The notes under the pieces are model-generated. The model saw only the letters and a program-made list of their open reading frames with translations. It did no database searches and was not told where the DNA came from. Made by a program: the position numbers and the translations under genes. This document shows, in pieces, positions 44,647 to 53,568 of a stretch of 64,000 nucleotides of DNA. The stretch is taken from the NCBI GenBank assembly GCA_029251085.1, contig JAQXDZ010000022.1, forward strand, positions 1 to 64,000. The letters run 5' to 3'. The stretch comes from Mariniblastus sp. GTDB lineage: Bacteria; Planctomycetota; Planctomycetia; Pirellulales; Pirellulaceae. Position 1 is the stretch's first letter. Every line of letters begins with the position of its first letter.

Positions 44647-45801
44647 TCATGCCGATGGTTTTTCGGTCGCTACTGGCTTTTTGGGTTTAACATTTTTCTT
44701 GCCAAGCCGTAACACAAATTTGTCCTTGACCGCAACTAGGCATATTTCGCGTCGGTTAAAAGCGAGTTGTCGAGCTTTGACAACTTGAAAACCAAGCGCT
44801 TTGACAGCTTTCATCAAATCGGGGATGGAAGTTGTGTTTTTCCATTCAGAAAATTTCAATGTCAGGATAATTCCCTTAACATCAACCAGCGGGTGGTTGA
44901 CGATTTCTGCAATTGTTTCGATTGAAAAATTTGGGTCGGCATTTAAGTCGGAAAGCAGCCATTTTGTATTTCGAAATTCTTTCCGTCTAACATCTGTTCC
45001 ACGTTTTCGGATGTGAACAAAGTTTTCATGTTCGAGGATACCAGTTTCCATTTCAGCGGGATCGATGCCGATCACGCTGGCACCTTTTTCAAGTAACAGT
45101 TGGCAGGCGCCTCCGGGAGCGCTGCCAATTTCCGCACAAATATCGCCGGGCTGAATCGTAATCCCCGACCACATCAAAGCTTCGCTCAGTTTGAAATAAG
45201 CGCGACTGTAGGTTTCGATTGAGGTATCAATTGCTGGAGCGCCCCCGGGCCATCTCCCAGCGACAGTGGAAGCGAAGTGATATCCGTACCACCATTCGTT
45301 TGGCTCGACCATGACTACATCAAAAACTTGATCGTCTGGCTTAGATTCTTTATTGACGACAATTTTAGAGCCTGTTTTTTCGGCTGCCGCCTTAAATAGG
45401 GTGCCGACTTCGTTGGCCAGAGCAGAGATGCCTGGTTCGAATCCATTCTTTCCGGGAGTAAAGGGATCGCGTTGCCAGACATGCACGTGGTTTGAGTTGC
45501 TGAAGTGCGGGATGGTTGAGATCTCTGCGACCATCGAACTTGCATCTTGTGACGTACATTTACCCAGTGACCAACCATAAGTTCTCGCGAGAGCGGACTT
45601 AAGAGTAAATCGTTGGGGAAGTGGGTTGTCCGCACTGACCTTGAACGTAATAAATCCCGGTCGCGAAAAGGCGAGGTTTAAATTTGGATGATTGTTCGTG
45701 ATTTCCAATTTGGTCGCACTTTCAGCGCCGTTTTGGCAGATCACAAAAATAAACTGTGACGGGGCGGGAGTGATTGGTGAGTCGGGTGCGGTATTGGCCA
45801 T
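44647..45801 (-). CDS. RlmM-like 23S rRNA 2'-O-methyltransferase (FtsJ/RrmJ fold)
   Basis: A 384-residue protein with an N-terminal region of about 180 residues and a C-terminal Rossmann methyltransferase. It has the SAM motif A-E-I-G-S-A-P-G-G and the K-D-K-E residues of 2'-O-ribose methyltransferases: Lys in YFKLSEAL, Asp in LLSDLNAD, Lys in LTLKFSEW and Glu in RREICLVA, the last block being typical of RlmM. RlmM methylates C2498 of 23S rRNA in E. coli. The order and spacing agree with an RlmM relative, but the target RNA is not known. Confidence 0.82.
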   Translation of the reverse strand: MANTAPDSPITPAPSQFIFVICQNGAESATKLEITNNHPNLNLAFSRPGFITFKVSADNPLPQRFTLKSALARTYGWSLGKCTSQDASSMVAEISTIPHFSNSNHVHVWQRDPFTPGKNGFEPGISALANEVGTLFKAAAEKTGSKIVVNKESKPDDQVFDVVMVEPNEWWYGYHFASTVAGRWPGGAPAIDTSIETYSRAYFKLSEALMWSGITIQPGDICAEIGSAPGGACQLLLEKGASVIGIDPAEMETGILEHENFVHIRKRGTDVRRKEFRNTKWLLSDLNADPNFSIETIAEIVNHPLVDVKGIILTLKFSEWKNTTSIPDLMKAVKALGFQVVKARQLAFNRREICLVAVKDKFVLRLGKKNVKPKKPVATEKPSA

Positions 45802-46127
45802 AGTTCATTTCAGTAAAAATTTTGGTTGCAATACAATGATTGCCGGTTGCTGATGCTATCACTTTTTTGAGTTTTGCGAACGTGGGGATCATGAAAATCC
45901 TCGAAATGCGTCGAGAATCGACTTCGGTGCCGGCCTCCGAGTGGGGTGGCAGAACGTTAATCAATGGGAGGTTGATTGATATAGGTAACCAATATCCGTT
46001 GGGATAAACTGACGGAAACCATAAATATCGTGGTTCCCTCAATTTTTAGTTTTGGTCAGATACCTCTGTTTTGACCGAGAGGGAACTGAGTTAGTTTTAA
46101 GTAACAGGTGCCAGGAAGGCCGCTGTC
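45802..46127. other. Intergenic region before the YhaO-like gene with several small inverted repeats
   Basis: A 326 bp divergent gap. It contains a perfect palindrome GTCGA-GAA-TCGAC (45910-45922) and AATCAA-7-TTGATT (45959-45977). A 38-codon ORF at 45891-46007 (MKILEMRR...) overlaps these and is not convincing. Both promoters must lie here. A better case would need codon-use or conservation data. Confidence 0.4.
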
Positions 46128-47357
46128 ATGACAGAAAAGATTAAGTTTATCCATTCTTCAGATTTTCATCTGGATGAGCCAATTCGTGGCCTGCAGCAGC
46201 TGCCTCAGCAACTTATGGAAACACTCGCGGAGGCTCCTTACCTCGCGGCAGAGAGTGTCTTTGATAAAGCAATTACTGAAAAAGTTGACTTCGTTTTGCT
46301 TTCAGGAGGGCTTTGTAATCTCGAGCAGTTGAGCGCACGGGCCGTTGCGTTTTTGATTAAACAATTCAATCGATTAGAACAAAAAGATATTCTAGTTTAC
46401 TGGTGTGGGGCAAAAGAGGACGCGGCTGACCAATGGCCAGGAGCAATCAAGCTGCCAGACAATGTTTATCAGTTTCACGCTCGGTCCGTCGAGCATTTAG
46501 ATTTTCGAAAAGATGGGAAGTCCTTAGCGAGGATCATTGGTGCGGGGTGTGACTCCAAACCCGTGGCAGGCGACCTGTTAGGGTGCGTGGATGATGATGT
46601 CTTCAATGTCGTTTTAGCTCACGCGGATTCAGAAGTCACAGCATTCGACAGCGATGCGATCAACTATTGGGCACTCGGTGGCCGGTCAGTATCCTTGACT
46701 GAAGAGTACGACAACTCAGTTATTGTTTACCCGGGGCCACCTCAGACGCGCGAGTTTCATTCGGGAGCGCCCGGTGGATTCAAATTAGTTCAATTGCACC
46801 AGTCCCGAAAGACAAACGTCCGCACGATTAGGGCAGATCGAGTCCACTGGTGTTCTCAGGTTGCCGAAATCCAGGATCATTCAAGTTTGGATGATGCGAA
46901 GAATCAATTCGGTGAACTTGCTTTCCAGCTTGCCGCTGAACATTCTGAGCAAGCCATTTTATGCCGTTGGCAGTTTGTGGTGACCGGACCAGAGGCAGTC
47001 AATCCGGAGTATGGAATTGAGTGGCGGGCGTCACTGCTGGACTGGCTGCGGGCTGAGTTCAGTGGGGCTGGCAATGGTCTGTGGTCGGTCAGTCTTGAGG
47101 AAAAAACTAAGGGTGATCTTCCTAATCAGTTGTATGAGGAGGAAACATTACTTGGCGAATACCTCAGGGCTGTGGGGCGTTATCAAAGTGACGATGAGTT
47201 ACGTTTGAATTTGCAAAATTATTTGAAAGATGATGTGCCACGTTGGGAAACTGATGGGCTGGCGATTGTCAATGAACAGCAGCGGGTAGAGATTTTGTCC
47301 AAGGCAGCTATGCTCGGAATGAGTTGTCTGGGAGGGCAGGCTGTTCCCCCAGTTTGA
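46128..47357 (+). CDS. YhaO/SbcD-like metallophosphoesterase with lost metal ligands
   Basis: A 409-residue protein with the overall layout of the Mre11/SbcD/YhaO phosphoesterase domain and a C-terminal extension. The first motif is kept (D12-F-H14) and so is His165 (VVLAHADSE). Others have changed: G-D-L-x-D is G60-G-L-C-N64, GNH[DE] is G94-A-K-E, and GHxH is G184-G-R-S. Four or more of the usual ligands for two Mn2+ are gone, so nuclease activity is doubtful. It is immediately followed by the YhaN-like ATPase (69 bp), matching the SbcCD-like pair. It may serve as a structural subunit of that ATPase; this is inference. Confidence 0.82.
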   Translation: MTEKIKFIHSSDFHLDEPIRGLQQLPQQLMETLAEAPYLAAESVFDKAITEKVDFVLLSGGLCNLEQLSARAVAFLIKQFNRLEQKDILVYWCGAKEDAADQWPGAIKLPDNVYQFHARSVEHLDFRKDGKSLARIIGAGCDSKPVAGDLLGCVDDDVFNVVLAHADSEVTAFDSDAINYWALGGRSVSLTEEYDNSVIVYPGPPQTREFHSGAPGGFKLVQLHQSRKTNVRTIRADRVHWCSQVAEIQDHSSLDDAKNQFGELAFQLAAEHSEQAILCRWQFVVTGPEAVNPEYGIEWRASLLDWLRAEFSGAGNGLWSVSLEEKTKGDLPNQLYEEETLLGEYLRAVGRYQSDDELRLNLQNYLKDDVPRWETDGLAIVNEQQRVEILSKAAMLGMSCLGGQAVPPV

Positions 47358-47426
47358 ATATTACTGGCGGGTGGAGGTGTCAGGGTGGCGAAGACAAAAT
47401 TAAAACTGCGTTAAAGGAGTTCCGCG

Positions 47427-50400
47427 GTGAAAGTAAAAGATTTTGAAGTGGATGGATTTGGCGTTTGGAAAGGGCTTGAAGTCGAGCAGGTTTCCAAAGA
47501 GTTAACGGTGTTCTGCGGTTATAACGAAGCTGGCAAAACAACGCTGATGCAATTTGTGCGCTCGATGATGTTCGGGTTTTCCTCGCCACGGCTTGAGAAA
47601 TACTCGCCTCCTGTTTACGGAGGTTTGGCTGGAGGAACTGTGGGATTGTCTACATCCGTCGGTAGTTTTGAAGTACAGCGTCACGTTGATCCAAATCGCT
47701 ACCACGACTCCGTGGGAGACCTCGTGGTGATCGACAGCCATGATGGCGCGGTACACGGCCCAACTAAACTACAGTCGCTTTTGGGGGATATTGACGAATC
47801 TATCTTCACGAATGTGTTTGCGATTGGTTTGCAAGAAATTCAAGAGTTGGGAGCACTGAATAGCACTGCAGCGGCTGATCAATTGTATAAATTGGCAAAT
47901 GGATTGGATCGCGTATCTTTAGTTGACGTAATGCGAAACCTCTCCCAGCGAAGGGACGCCATTTGGTCAGGACAAAATGGGAATCGGGCAAGGCTTGCGA
48001 TACTTGGGAAGGAGCGGGAGTCACTTTTAAAAGAGTTGGAATCCCTGAAGCAGAGGTCTAAGGATTATTCGCAGTTGGCAAACAAGGTTGTCGAAGTCGG
48101 CTATCGTTTAGAGGAGCTGGCCAAATCCTTGAAAGAAAATGATCGGCAGTCCAGGGTTTTGGAGGTGGCAATTCAAGTTTCGGAACGTTGGCATGATCGC
48201 GTTTCAGTCGCTCGGCAAATTCAAGAATTTGGGACATTGCCAAATCGGGACGAGGTCTCGATTGTGAAACTTGATCGAATCAACGAGGAGATCGCCCATC
48301 AGCGGGAGCGAATTGAAAATTTTCGGGAGCAACGACTGGAAATTAAAAAGGATGGTTCAGCATTGCCTATCAAGCCACTTCTCTGGGCGCAAAAGGCTCG
48401 CATTGAAGCTCTTGCCGAGCATACTCCGTGGATTGAATCGTTACAGCGTCAGTCTGTCCGCTTGGAAGCGGAAATAGATCAAATTGAAAACAGTCTCGTT
48501 GGAGAAGTGGATGGTCTTGGAGACCAGTTGAAGATAAAAGCGAGTGACATTCGCGGCCTTGGCAATCGGGGGCTAGCCTCGCTGGAGCTTACTGGTCGAA
48601 AGCTGCAGGATCAAGAAGATGGGATCATTCAATTAGAGCACGATTTTGAAAAGACCGAATTTGATCTTGGACAGCACGAGGAGCGACTGGGGACTAGCGT
48701 GGCTCGTCAAAGCACGTCGGAGTCACTCGATGAAACTGGCAAGCAGGTAAACCGGTTGCGTCGCCGAATTGAATTAGAGCAAAAAATTGACAAGCTTAAC
48801 CGTGGCAGAATGGAGTTGGAACGCGACGTCGATTCAGTAGTAACTGAGCAGGTTCTTCCGCTTGAAAAGTTATCCATCGTTGGAGTTACCTTCATTGTAG
48901 GTGTCGTTCTGCTTGGATTTGGTTTGATAGATGCCGTTTCCGGGGGATCTTGGATTAGCCAGACTTCCACAAATATGGGCATCGTATTTGTCTTTCTGGG
49001 AACGATCGCAGGTGTGGTCGCAATGGGGTTGAAATACCATTGGGAAGGTCAAGCGAAGGAGGACTTGGAGGATTTTCGTCATCAAATTGAAATTGTTCGG
49101 CAGCAGCTGAAGCGAGCGAAAGTCGAGCGTACTGAGATCGATCGCCAGCTTCCTGAAAAGGTAAGCGGGCAATGGGAACTTGCGCTCTCAGATGCAGAAA
49201 ACCGATTGGCAAGACTCGAGGAATTAGTGCCGCTTGAGGGGCGGGTTTTGACTGCGCGAGCGAATCAAGATGAGTTGAAGCGGCGGATTGCAACGCAGGA
49301 GCTCGAGGTTGAGAAAACGAGTAAGCAGTGGAAAGCAAGTTTAAGAGCTGCCGGCTTGCCGGACGTATTGCAGCCTTATCAGCTTCGAGAGATCGTTCAG
49401 CGAGCCGATCGAATCTCAGGCATCAGTGACCGTCTGGATCACTTAAAGGCTGAACAGGTGGAGCGGAAGCGTGAACTCGAAAGCTTGAATTTGAGAATAG
49501 ATCAGACGCTTCAAGAGTCAGGAGTCAATTATGCGGGAACGGAGCTAATTGACCGAATCAATCATTTGGGGCTATGCATCAATGAACAGCGTGGATTGGT
49601 CCAGCGCAGACGCGAATTTACTCACCGCTATCGCGTCTTGAAAGCGAAGTTCGTCAAAGCAAAGCGAGAGTTAGATCGGCTGCTTGGCCAAAAACAAAGG
49701 CTACTGTCGGTTGTCGGAGCAGAATCCGAGTCGGAGTATCGCGAGTTTGATTCAGAATTAATGCGTCGAGATGCGTTGATTGAGAATCGAGATCATTTAA
49801 GCCAACAAATAGATGCAGCCTTGGGGCGGAATCATACCGAATCCCAAATCGAGGAATTGCATCAGGAATTTGGTGCTACTGGATTGGAAGCAGCCTGGGA
49901 ATCCGTCCAGAAGCAAATAGACAGTGCCCGGGAGCGACAGACCCAATTTCAGCAAGAAAGTGCAAGTTTACACCAGGAAATCAAAGTCGTGGGCGAGGAT
50001 AAAGGCATGGCGCTTGCAAGCTTGAAACTTGAGGTTGTCGAAAATGAAATTGTTGAACTGAAAAAGGAATGGCAGGTACTCGCGACTGGCTCAACCATGT
50101 TGGAAGTGATTCGAGAAAGTTATGAATCGAAGCGGCAACCGGAAACGCTCAAAGAAGCATCTAGTTTCCTGACCAAGTTGACTGAAGGAGCGTACACTCG
50201 AATCTGGACCAGGTTAATCGGAGAAGAGTTGTTGGTGGATTCGGCGGATGGCGGGTCGATTTCCGTTGATAAACTAAGCCGCGGCACACGAGAGGCCGTG
50301 TACCTAAGCTTGAGGTTGGCGTTGGTGGGAGCTTATGCGAGACGCGGGTCGGTGGTTCCAATGGTACTCGATGACGTCCTCGTGAATTTTGACGGGCGTC

Positions 50401-50900
50401 GAATCCAGGCGGCGGCAGAAGTGTTGTGCGAGTTCTCGAGGCAAGGTCACCAGGTCTTAATGTTTACCTGCCATGACCATATTCGTGATGTTTTCCACAG
50501 CCTTGCTGCGGACGTAAGGGTGCTTCCCGATCATCAGGATGTAGTGGATTCCAAGGCAATTCCGGTTCCTTATGAAGGAACTCCGAAAATGAAAGAGCAA
50601 CTTGAACTGCCCACATTTAAACCCAAGTTAATGCCTGAAGATGACCTCGTAAGTCCGGCGGCAATGGAGCCAGATGGAATACCCGTCGAATACGTTGAAT
50701 ATGCCTCGACAAATGTCCGAATTGACCCTGAGCAGTACGATTCTGAGTTGGAGTTTGAACTCGCCGTGGTTGCATCCGATCAGAAGCGAGAGCAGAATTA
50801 TTTGGGCGGCACCGTCTTGGAAGGCGACCATTCGATTTTACCGATGGAACTCTCAGCTGACGAAGAATTTTGGACCAAGCCGGCATCATCACTGGATTAG
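47427..50900 (+). CDS. YhaN-like SMC/SbcC-type AAA ATPase with internal membrane segments
   Basis: A 1157-residue protein with Walker A G31-Y-N-E-A-G-K-T-T39, coiled-coil arms (about 170-470 and 545-900), an ABC-type signature LSRGTREAVYLSLRLA near 950, and Walker B VVPMVLDDVLVNFD near 978. In the middle (about 482-536) two hydrophobic segments, VGVTFIVGVVLLGFGLI and MGIVFVFLGTIAGVVAM, could anchor the hinge side in the membrane, a feature also seen in YhaN relatives. After the ATPase end there is an extra tail of about 120 residues rich in E, P and D. It should form a complex with the YhaO-like protein upstream. Function is probably DNA- or membrane-associated, by family. Confidence 0.85.
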   Translation: MKVKDFEVDGFGVWKGLEVEQVSKELTVFCGYNEAGKTTLMQFVRSMMFGFSSPRLEKYSPPVYGGLAGGTVGLSTSVGSFEVQRHVDPNRYHDSVGDLVVIDSHDGAVHGPTKLQSLLGDIDESIFTNVFAIGLQEIQELGALNSTAAADQLYKLANGLDRVSLVDVMRNLSQRRDAIWSGQNGNRARLAILGKERESLLKELESLKQRSKDYSQLANKVVEVGYRLEELAKSLKENDRQSRVLEVAIQVSERWHDRVSVARQIQEFGTLPNRDEVSIVKLDRINEEIAHQRERIENFREQRLEIKKDGSALPIKPLLWAQKARIEALAEHTPWIESLQRQSVRLEAEIDQIENSLVGEVDGLGDQLKIKASDIRGLGNRGLASLELTGRKLQDQEDGIIQLEHDFEKTEFDLGQHEERLGTSVARQSTSESLDETGKQVNRLRRRIELEQKIDKLNRGRMELERDVDSVVTEQVLPLEKLSIVGVTFIVGVVLLGFGLIDAVSGGSWISQTSTNMGIVFVFLGTIAGVVAMGLKYHWEGQAKEDLEDFRHQIEIVRQQLKRAKVERTEIDRQLPEKVSGQWELALSDAENRLARLEELVPLEGRVLTARANQDELKRRIATQELEVEKTSKQWKASLRAAGLPDVLQPYQLREIVQRADRISGISDRLDHLKAEQVERKRELESLNLRIDQTLQESGVNYAGTELIDRINHLGLCINEQRGLVQRRREFTHRYRVLKAKFVKAKRELDRLLGQKQRLLSVVGAESESEYREFDSELMRRDALIENRDHLSQQIDAALGRNHTESQIEELHQEFGATGLEAAWESVQKQIDSARERQTQFQQESASLHQEIKVVGEDKGMALASLKLEVVENEIVELKKEWQVLATGSTMLEVIRESYESKRQPETLKEASSFLTKLTEGAYTRIWTRLIGEELLVDSADGGSISVDKLSRGTREAVYLSLRLALVGAYARRGSVVPMVLDDVLVNFDGRRIQAAAEVLCEFSRQGHQVLMFTCHDHIRDVFHSLAADVRVLPDHQDVVDSKAIPVPYEGTPKMKEQLELPTFKPKLMPEDDLVSPAAMEPDGIPVEYVEYASTNVRIDPEQYDSELEFELAVVASDQKREQNYLGGTVLEGDHSILPMELSADEEFWTKPASSLD

Positions 50901-50960
50901 GAATTGTGGCGTTCGACCGTTTTTGCAAACTGTTGACAATTGTTTAGAAGGCTGGTGTTG

Positions 50961-51941
50961 CTAACCGGCGTCCAATTTTTGTTTAAGATCGGAGAGCTTT
51001 TTCTCTGCTTCTTTGCGTACCGGTTCGATCTCTGTCTCATTGATGAGTTCAGTGAGCGCTTCGATTGCCCTAGTTTTTTTGCTTTTTGTGTTTGCTTGAT
51101 CAGCACTCACGATAATTTTCGCTTCGCGTGCCAACTGTTTGTTATCTTTAGCCGTATACTTTTTTTGAAACGCGGCGAGATCAGCTTTGACCATTTTGAG
51201 GGCGCCGAAATCCTGCCGGAGCTTCAAATATCCAAGCATGGCTTTTAGCTTAGCGTCCGCCTGATCCGATTCAATTTGGCTTGCAAGATCTTTAAGTTGG
51301 TTGCGGACTTCTTCAGTAGTCTCGATGACTAGCCGATTTACTCTCAGGGCTGGTTCGGAGTAGCTTGGAATCTGCCCCGGTTCGCCGATTTTACGAACTC
51401 GACTGATTGCCTTTATCGCAGATTCGAAATTCCCTTTTTCTTTTTCCTGAGTGAATTTGTCGGCTGCCTCAGATAAAGATTGTGCTTCTCGGGCAGACAG
51501 TATGCGTCCTGAATTTTGCAAGGCGGCAATCAACATGTTGGGAAGGTCAGGCCCACGTAAAGAGCCGGATCGGCCGTAAAGTGTTTCACCATCGGCACGT
51601 ACGATAAATAGTTGTGGAATTCCATTGCCATCGGGAGTGTGGTCGCGTCTCCATTGAGCATACTCTGGAGAACTAACATCAAGCTTGATTGGCACGAACT
51701 GTGCCACGATGGGTGCAATTGACTGATCGGTGTTGAGCCGTTTCAGTAGTGCTGCACACGGCGGTCAGGTGCTTTGACCTGCGATGGCGAAAATAGGTCG
51801 GCCACTTGCTGCCGAAATCTGCTTGGCTGCAGTGAGGCTGTCTGCTGCTACGTTTGTTTTTGTCTGAGCAGTCAGTGGCAAAGTAATGCCGGTAAAGATG
51901 GCAAGCATTGTGCCCAAGATGAGATTGTAACTTTTGAACAT
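50961..51941 (-). CDS. Candidate selenoprotein: exported thioredoxin-like protein with U-P-P-C motif
   Basis: One frame runs from ATG 51941 to the stop at 50961 (326 residues counting Sec) and is broken only by TGA at 51765-51767. With that TGA read as selenocysteine the protein has a signal peptide (about 1-25), then the thioredoxin start GRPIFAIAGQST, U59-P-P-C62, the downstream region KLDVSSPEY, and the cis-Pro segment GNGIPQLFIVRADGETLYG, followed by a helical C-terminal part (about 140-326, with many Lys and Glu). The TGA falls exactly where a catalytic Cys of C-P-P-C is expected. Without recoding, both pieces would be useless: the upstream part stops before the active site and the downstream part starts from a GTG inside the fold. 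A sequencing error from TGC/TGT is the main alternative. It lies 122 bp downstream of the Gfo/Idh gene on the same strand. Confidence 0.78.
51737..51762 (-). promoter_or_regulatory. Possible bacterial SECIS-like hairpin just after the in-frame TGA
   Basis: On the minus strand, two bases after the TGA, GCCGT (51762-51758) can pair with ACGGC (51741-51737), with an inner CAG/CTG stem and a CACTA loop. Bacterial SECIS elements lie directly downstream of the UGA, but this one has a short inner stem, a loop about 13 bases after the UGA, which is closer than usual, and no G at the start of the loop. An overlapping GGTCA-7-TGACC repeat includes the TGA itself. The structure is suggestive only. Confidence 0.25.
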
Positions 51942-52063
51942 GGCTTTTTTCCGGGTAGAAAACGCTGGTTTGTCTTTTCGCCAAATGGAAGGATTCAGGA
52001 ATGGTCTCACGGTTGGCATGATGAATTTTGGAGGCGAACTTTAATCGTTTGCAGGATTTGAAA

Positions 52064-53386
52064 CTACCAACCGGTACGGTACGCCGGACCAAGGAGTGCA
52101 TTGGCTTCTTTGACCGTTTGAGAATTTCCTTTGAACTTGCAATTGGCTGCGTCCCAGTCAAATGTCTCTTTCGGCCAGCGGTTGATGACCGTCCCCATGA
52201 GAACGGCTTCGGTTAACGGACCAGCATATTCGAATGGTGCTCCAGTCGCTTCAATTTTTCCTTGAGCCGCATCGATCCACTGATGGAAGTGATTTCCACT
52301 TTCCACAGTTGGGGGCAGTTTACTCATGGGGGTTCCATCAACTTGGTAAACCTGCGGATTGCCGATGTGAGGCAGAATCAGACTGCCTTTGGTTCCAATA
52401 AAGACGGAACCTTGGCTAGGTAGTTTTACCTTGGCTGGAATTCCGTCAACTTTCGATGGTCGCAGGGAACCGTTATACCAAGTTAGATTGAGCTCGTCGG
52501 TGGTATAAGGCGTTCCACGAAACGTGTAAACAACATGGCTTAGCAGCGCGAAATTATTTTTGAAGGGGCCGGGTCCTAGTGAGGTGCACTGGGTTGGCTC
52601 TTTGATCTCCAAGGCTGTGAAAACAGGGTCAACAATGTGACATCCCATATCACCCTGGGTGCCGGTTCCAAATGCCAGCCATTTCCGCCAGTTATTGCGA
52701 TGGTACCACCCTTCTACATAAGGCAGCTTTTCAGATACACCACAGTAAAGATCCCAGTCCAAATGGGCCGGTGGCGGCGTGGGGGCCTTGCCTTTCATTT
52801 CGCCGCCCCAGCCTTTGCCGGACCAGCTATGGACATCTTTTACAGTGCCGATTAACCCACTCTGAATCCAGGAAACTGCGGTGCGATAAGCCGGGTGTGC
52901 GTGGATCTGGATTCCCATTTGGGTTTTCAGATTTGGTTTCTTTGCTGCTTTTTCTGCAAGCATGCGGCACTCGGCAATGTCATGCGCTAACGGTTTTTGT
53001 AAATAGACATGCTTGTCGTGTTCCATCGCCATCAGGGCGATCGGAGCGTGCATGTGATCTGGTGTAGCAATGACAACCGCATCAAAGTCGTCAGCAGCGT
53101 TTTTAAATAGCAGACGATAGTCTTGGAATTTTTTTATGTCAGTCCCCATTGGGTCGACAATTTTGTGTAGTGATTTGTCTACATCACAGGCGGCAGTGAG
53201 TTCAAAATTAGGATGAGATTTCATTTCTTTCAAATCCGCTTTGCCCCTGCCACCAAATCCAATCGCGGCTATTCGGAAATTCTCAGCTGTTTTGCGTTGC
53301 GTCCCGAAGACCATGCTTGGCGCGAGTGTCGCAATGGATGCTGAGCCAGCGGCGGCTTTGATGATTTGACGGCGATTCAAGCTCAT
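52064..53386 (-). CDS. Gfo/Idh/MocA family oxidoreductase, exported
   Basis: A 440-residue protein with an N-terminal signal containing RR (SLNRRQIIKAAAGSASIATLA), fitting Tat export of a folded NAD(P) enzyme. The Rossmann motif follows as IAAIGFGGRGKADL, and the catalytic region has Y-L-Q-K-P-L-A-H-D in place of the classic E-K-P. Planctomycetes carry many such secreted Gfo/Idh proteins for sugar and sugar-alcohol metabolism; substrate is not known. The selenoprotein candidate begins 122 bp downstream, and an unconnected 182 bp gap separates it from lnt upstream. Confidence 0.9.
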   Translation of the reverse strand: MSLNRRQIIKAAAGSASIATLAPSMVFGTQRKTAENFRIAAIGFGGRGKADLKEMKSHPNFELTAACDVDKSLHKIVDPMGTDIKKFQDYRLLFKNAADDFDAVVIATPDHMHAPIALMAMEHDKHVYLQKPLAHDIAECRMLAEKAAKKPNLKTQMGIQIHAHPAYRTAVSWIQSGLIGTVKDVHSWSGKGWGGEMKGKAPTPPPAHLDWDLYCGVSEKLPYVEGWYHRNNWRKWLAFGTGTQGDMGCHIVDPVFTALEIKEPTQCTSLGPGPFKNNFALLSHVVYTFRGTPYTTDELNLTWYNGSLRPSKVDGIPAKVKLPSQGSVFIGTKGSLILPHIGNPQVYQVDGTPMSKLPPTVESGNHFHQWIDAAQGKIEATGAPFEYAGPLTEAVLMGTVINRWPKETFDWDAANCKFKGNSQTVKEANALLGPAYRTGW

Positions 53387-53568
53387 GTTGATCTCTTGTT
53401 AGGTTTTGAATGGGAACGAGAATACGACTAAGTTTAAGAGTATTTGACTTGAATTGCCACAATCAAGTTGGGACATCCGAAGCAATCGACAAGAAAGTGC
53501 CGAGATCGATCTTGCGATTGGAAATGACTCTGATTCTCGTTGGCTACCCGGCGAGAATTATCGCGGAT

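Noticed and set aside
45891..46007. A 38-codon ORF before the YhaO-like gene
   Set aside because: Small and overlapping several inverted repeats, with only a weak G-rich sequence very close to the ATG. Cannot be supported without homologues.
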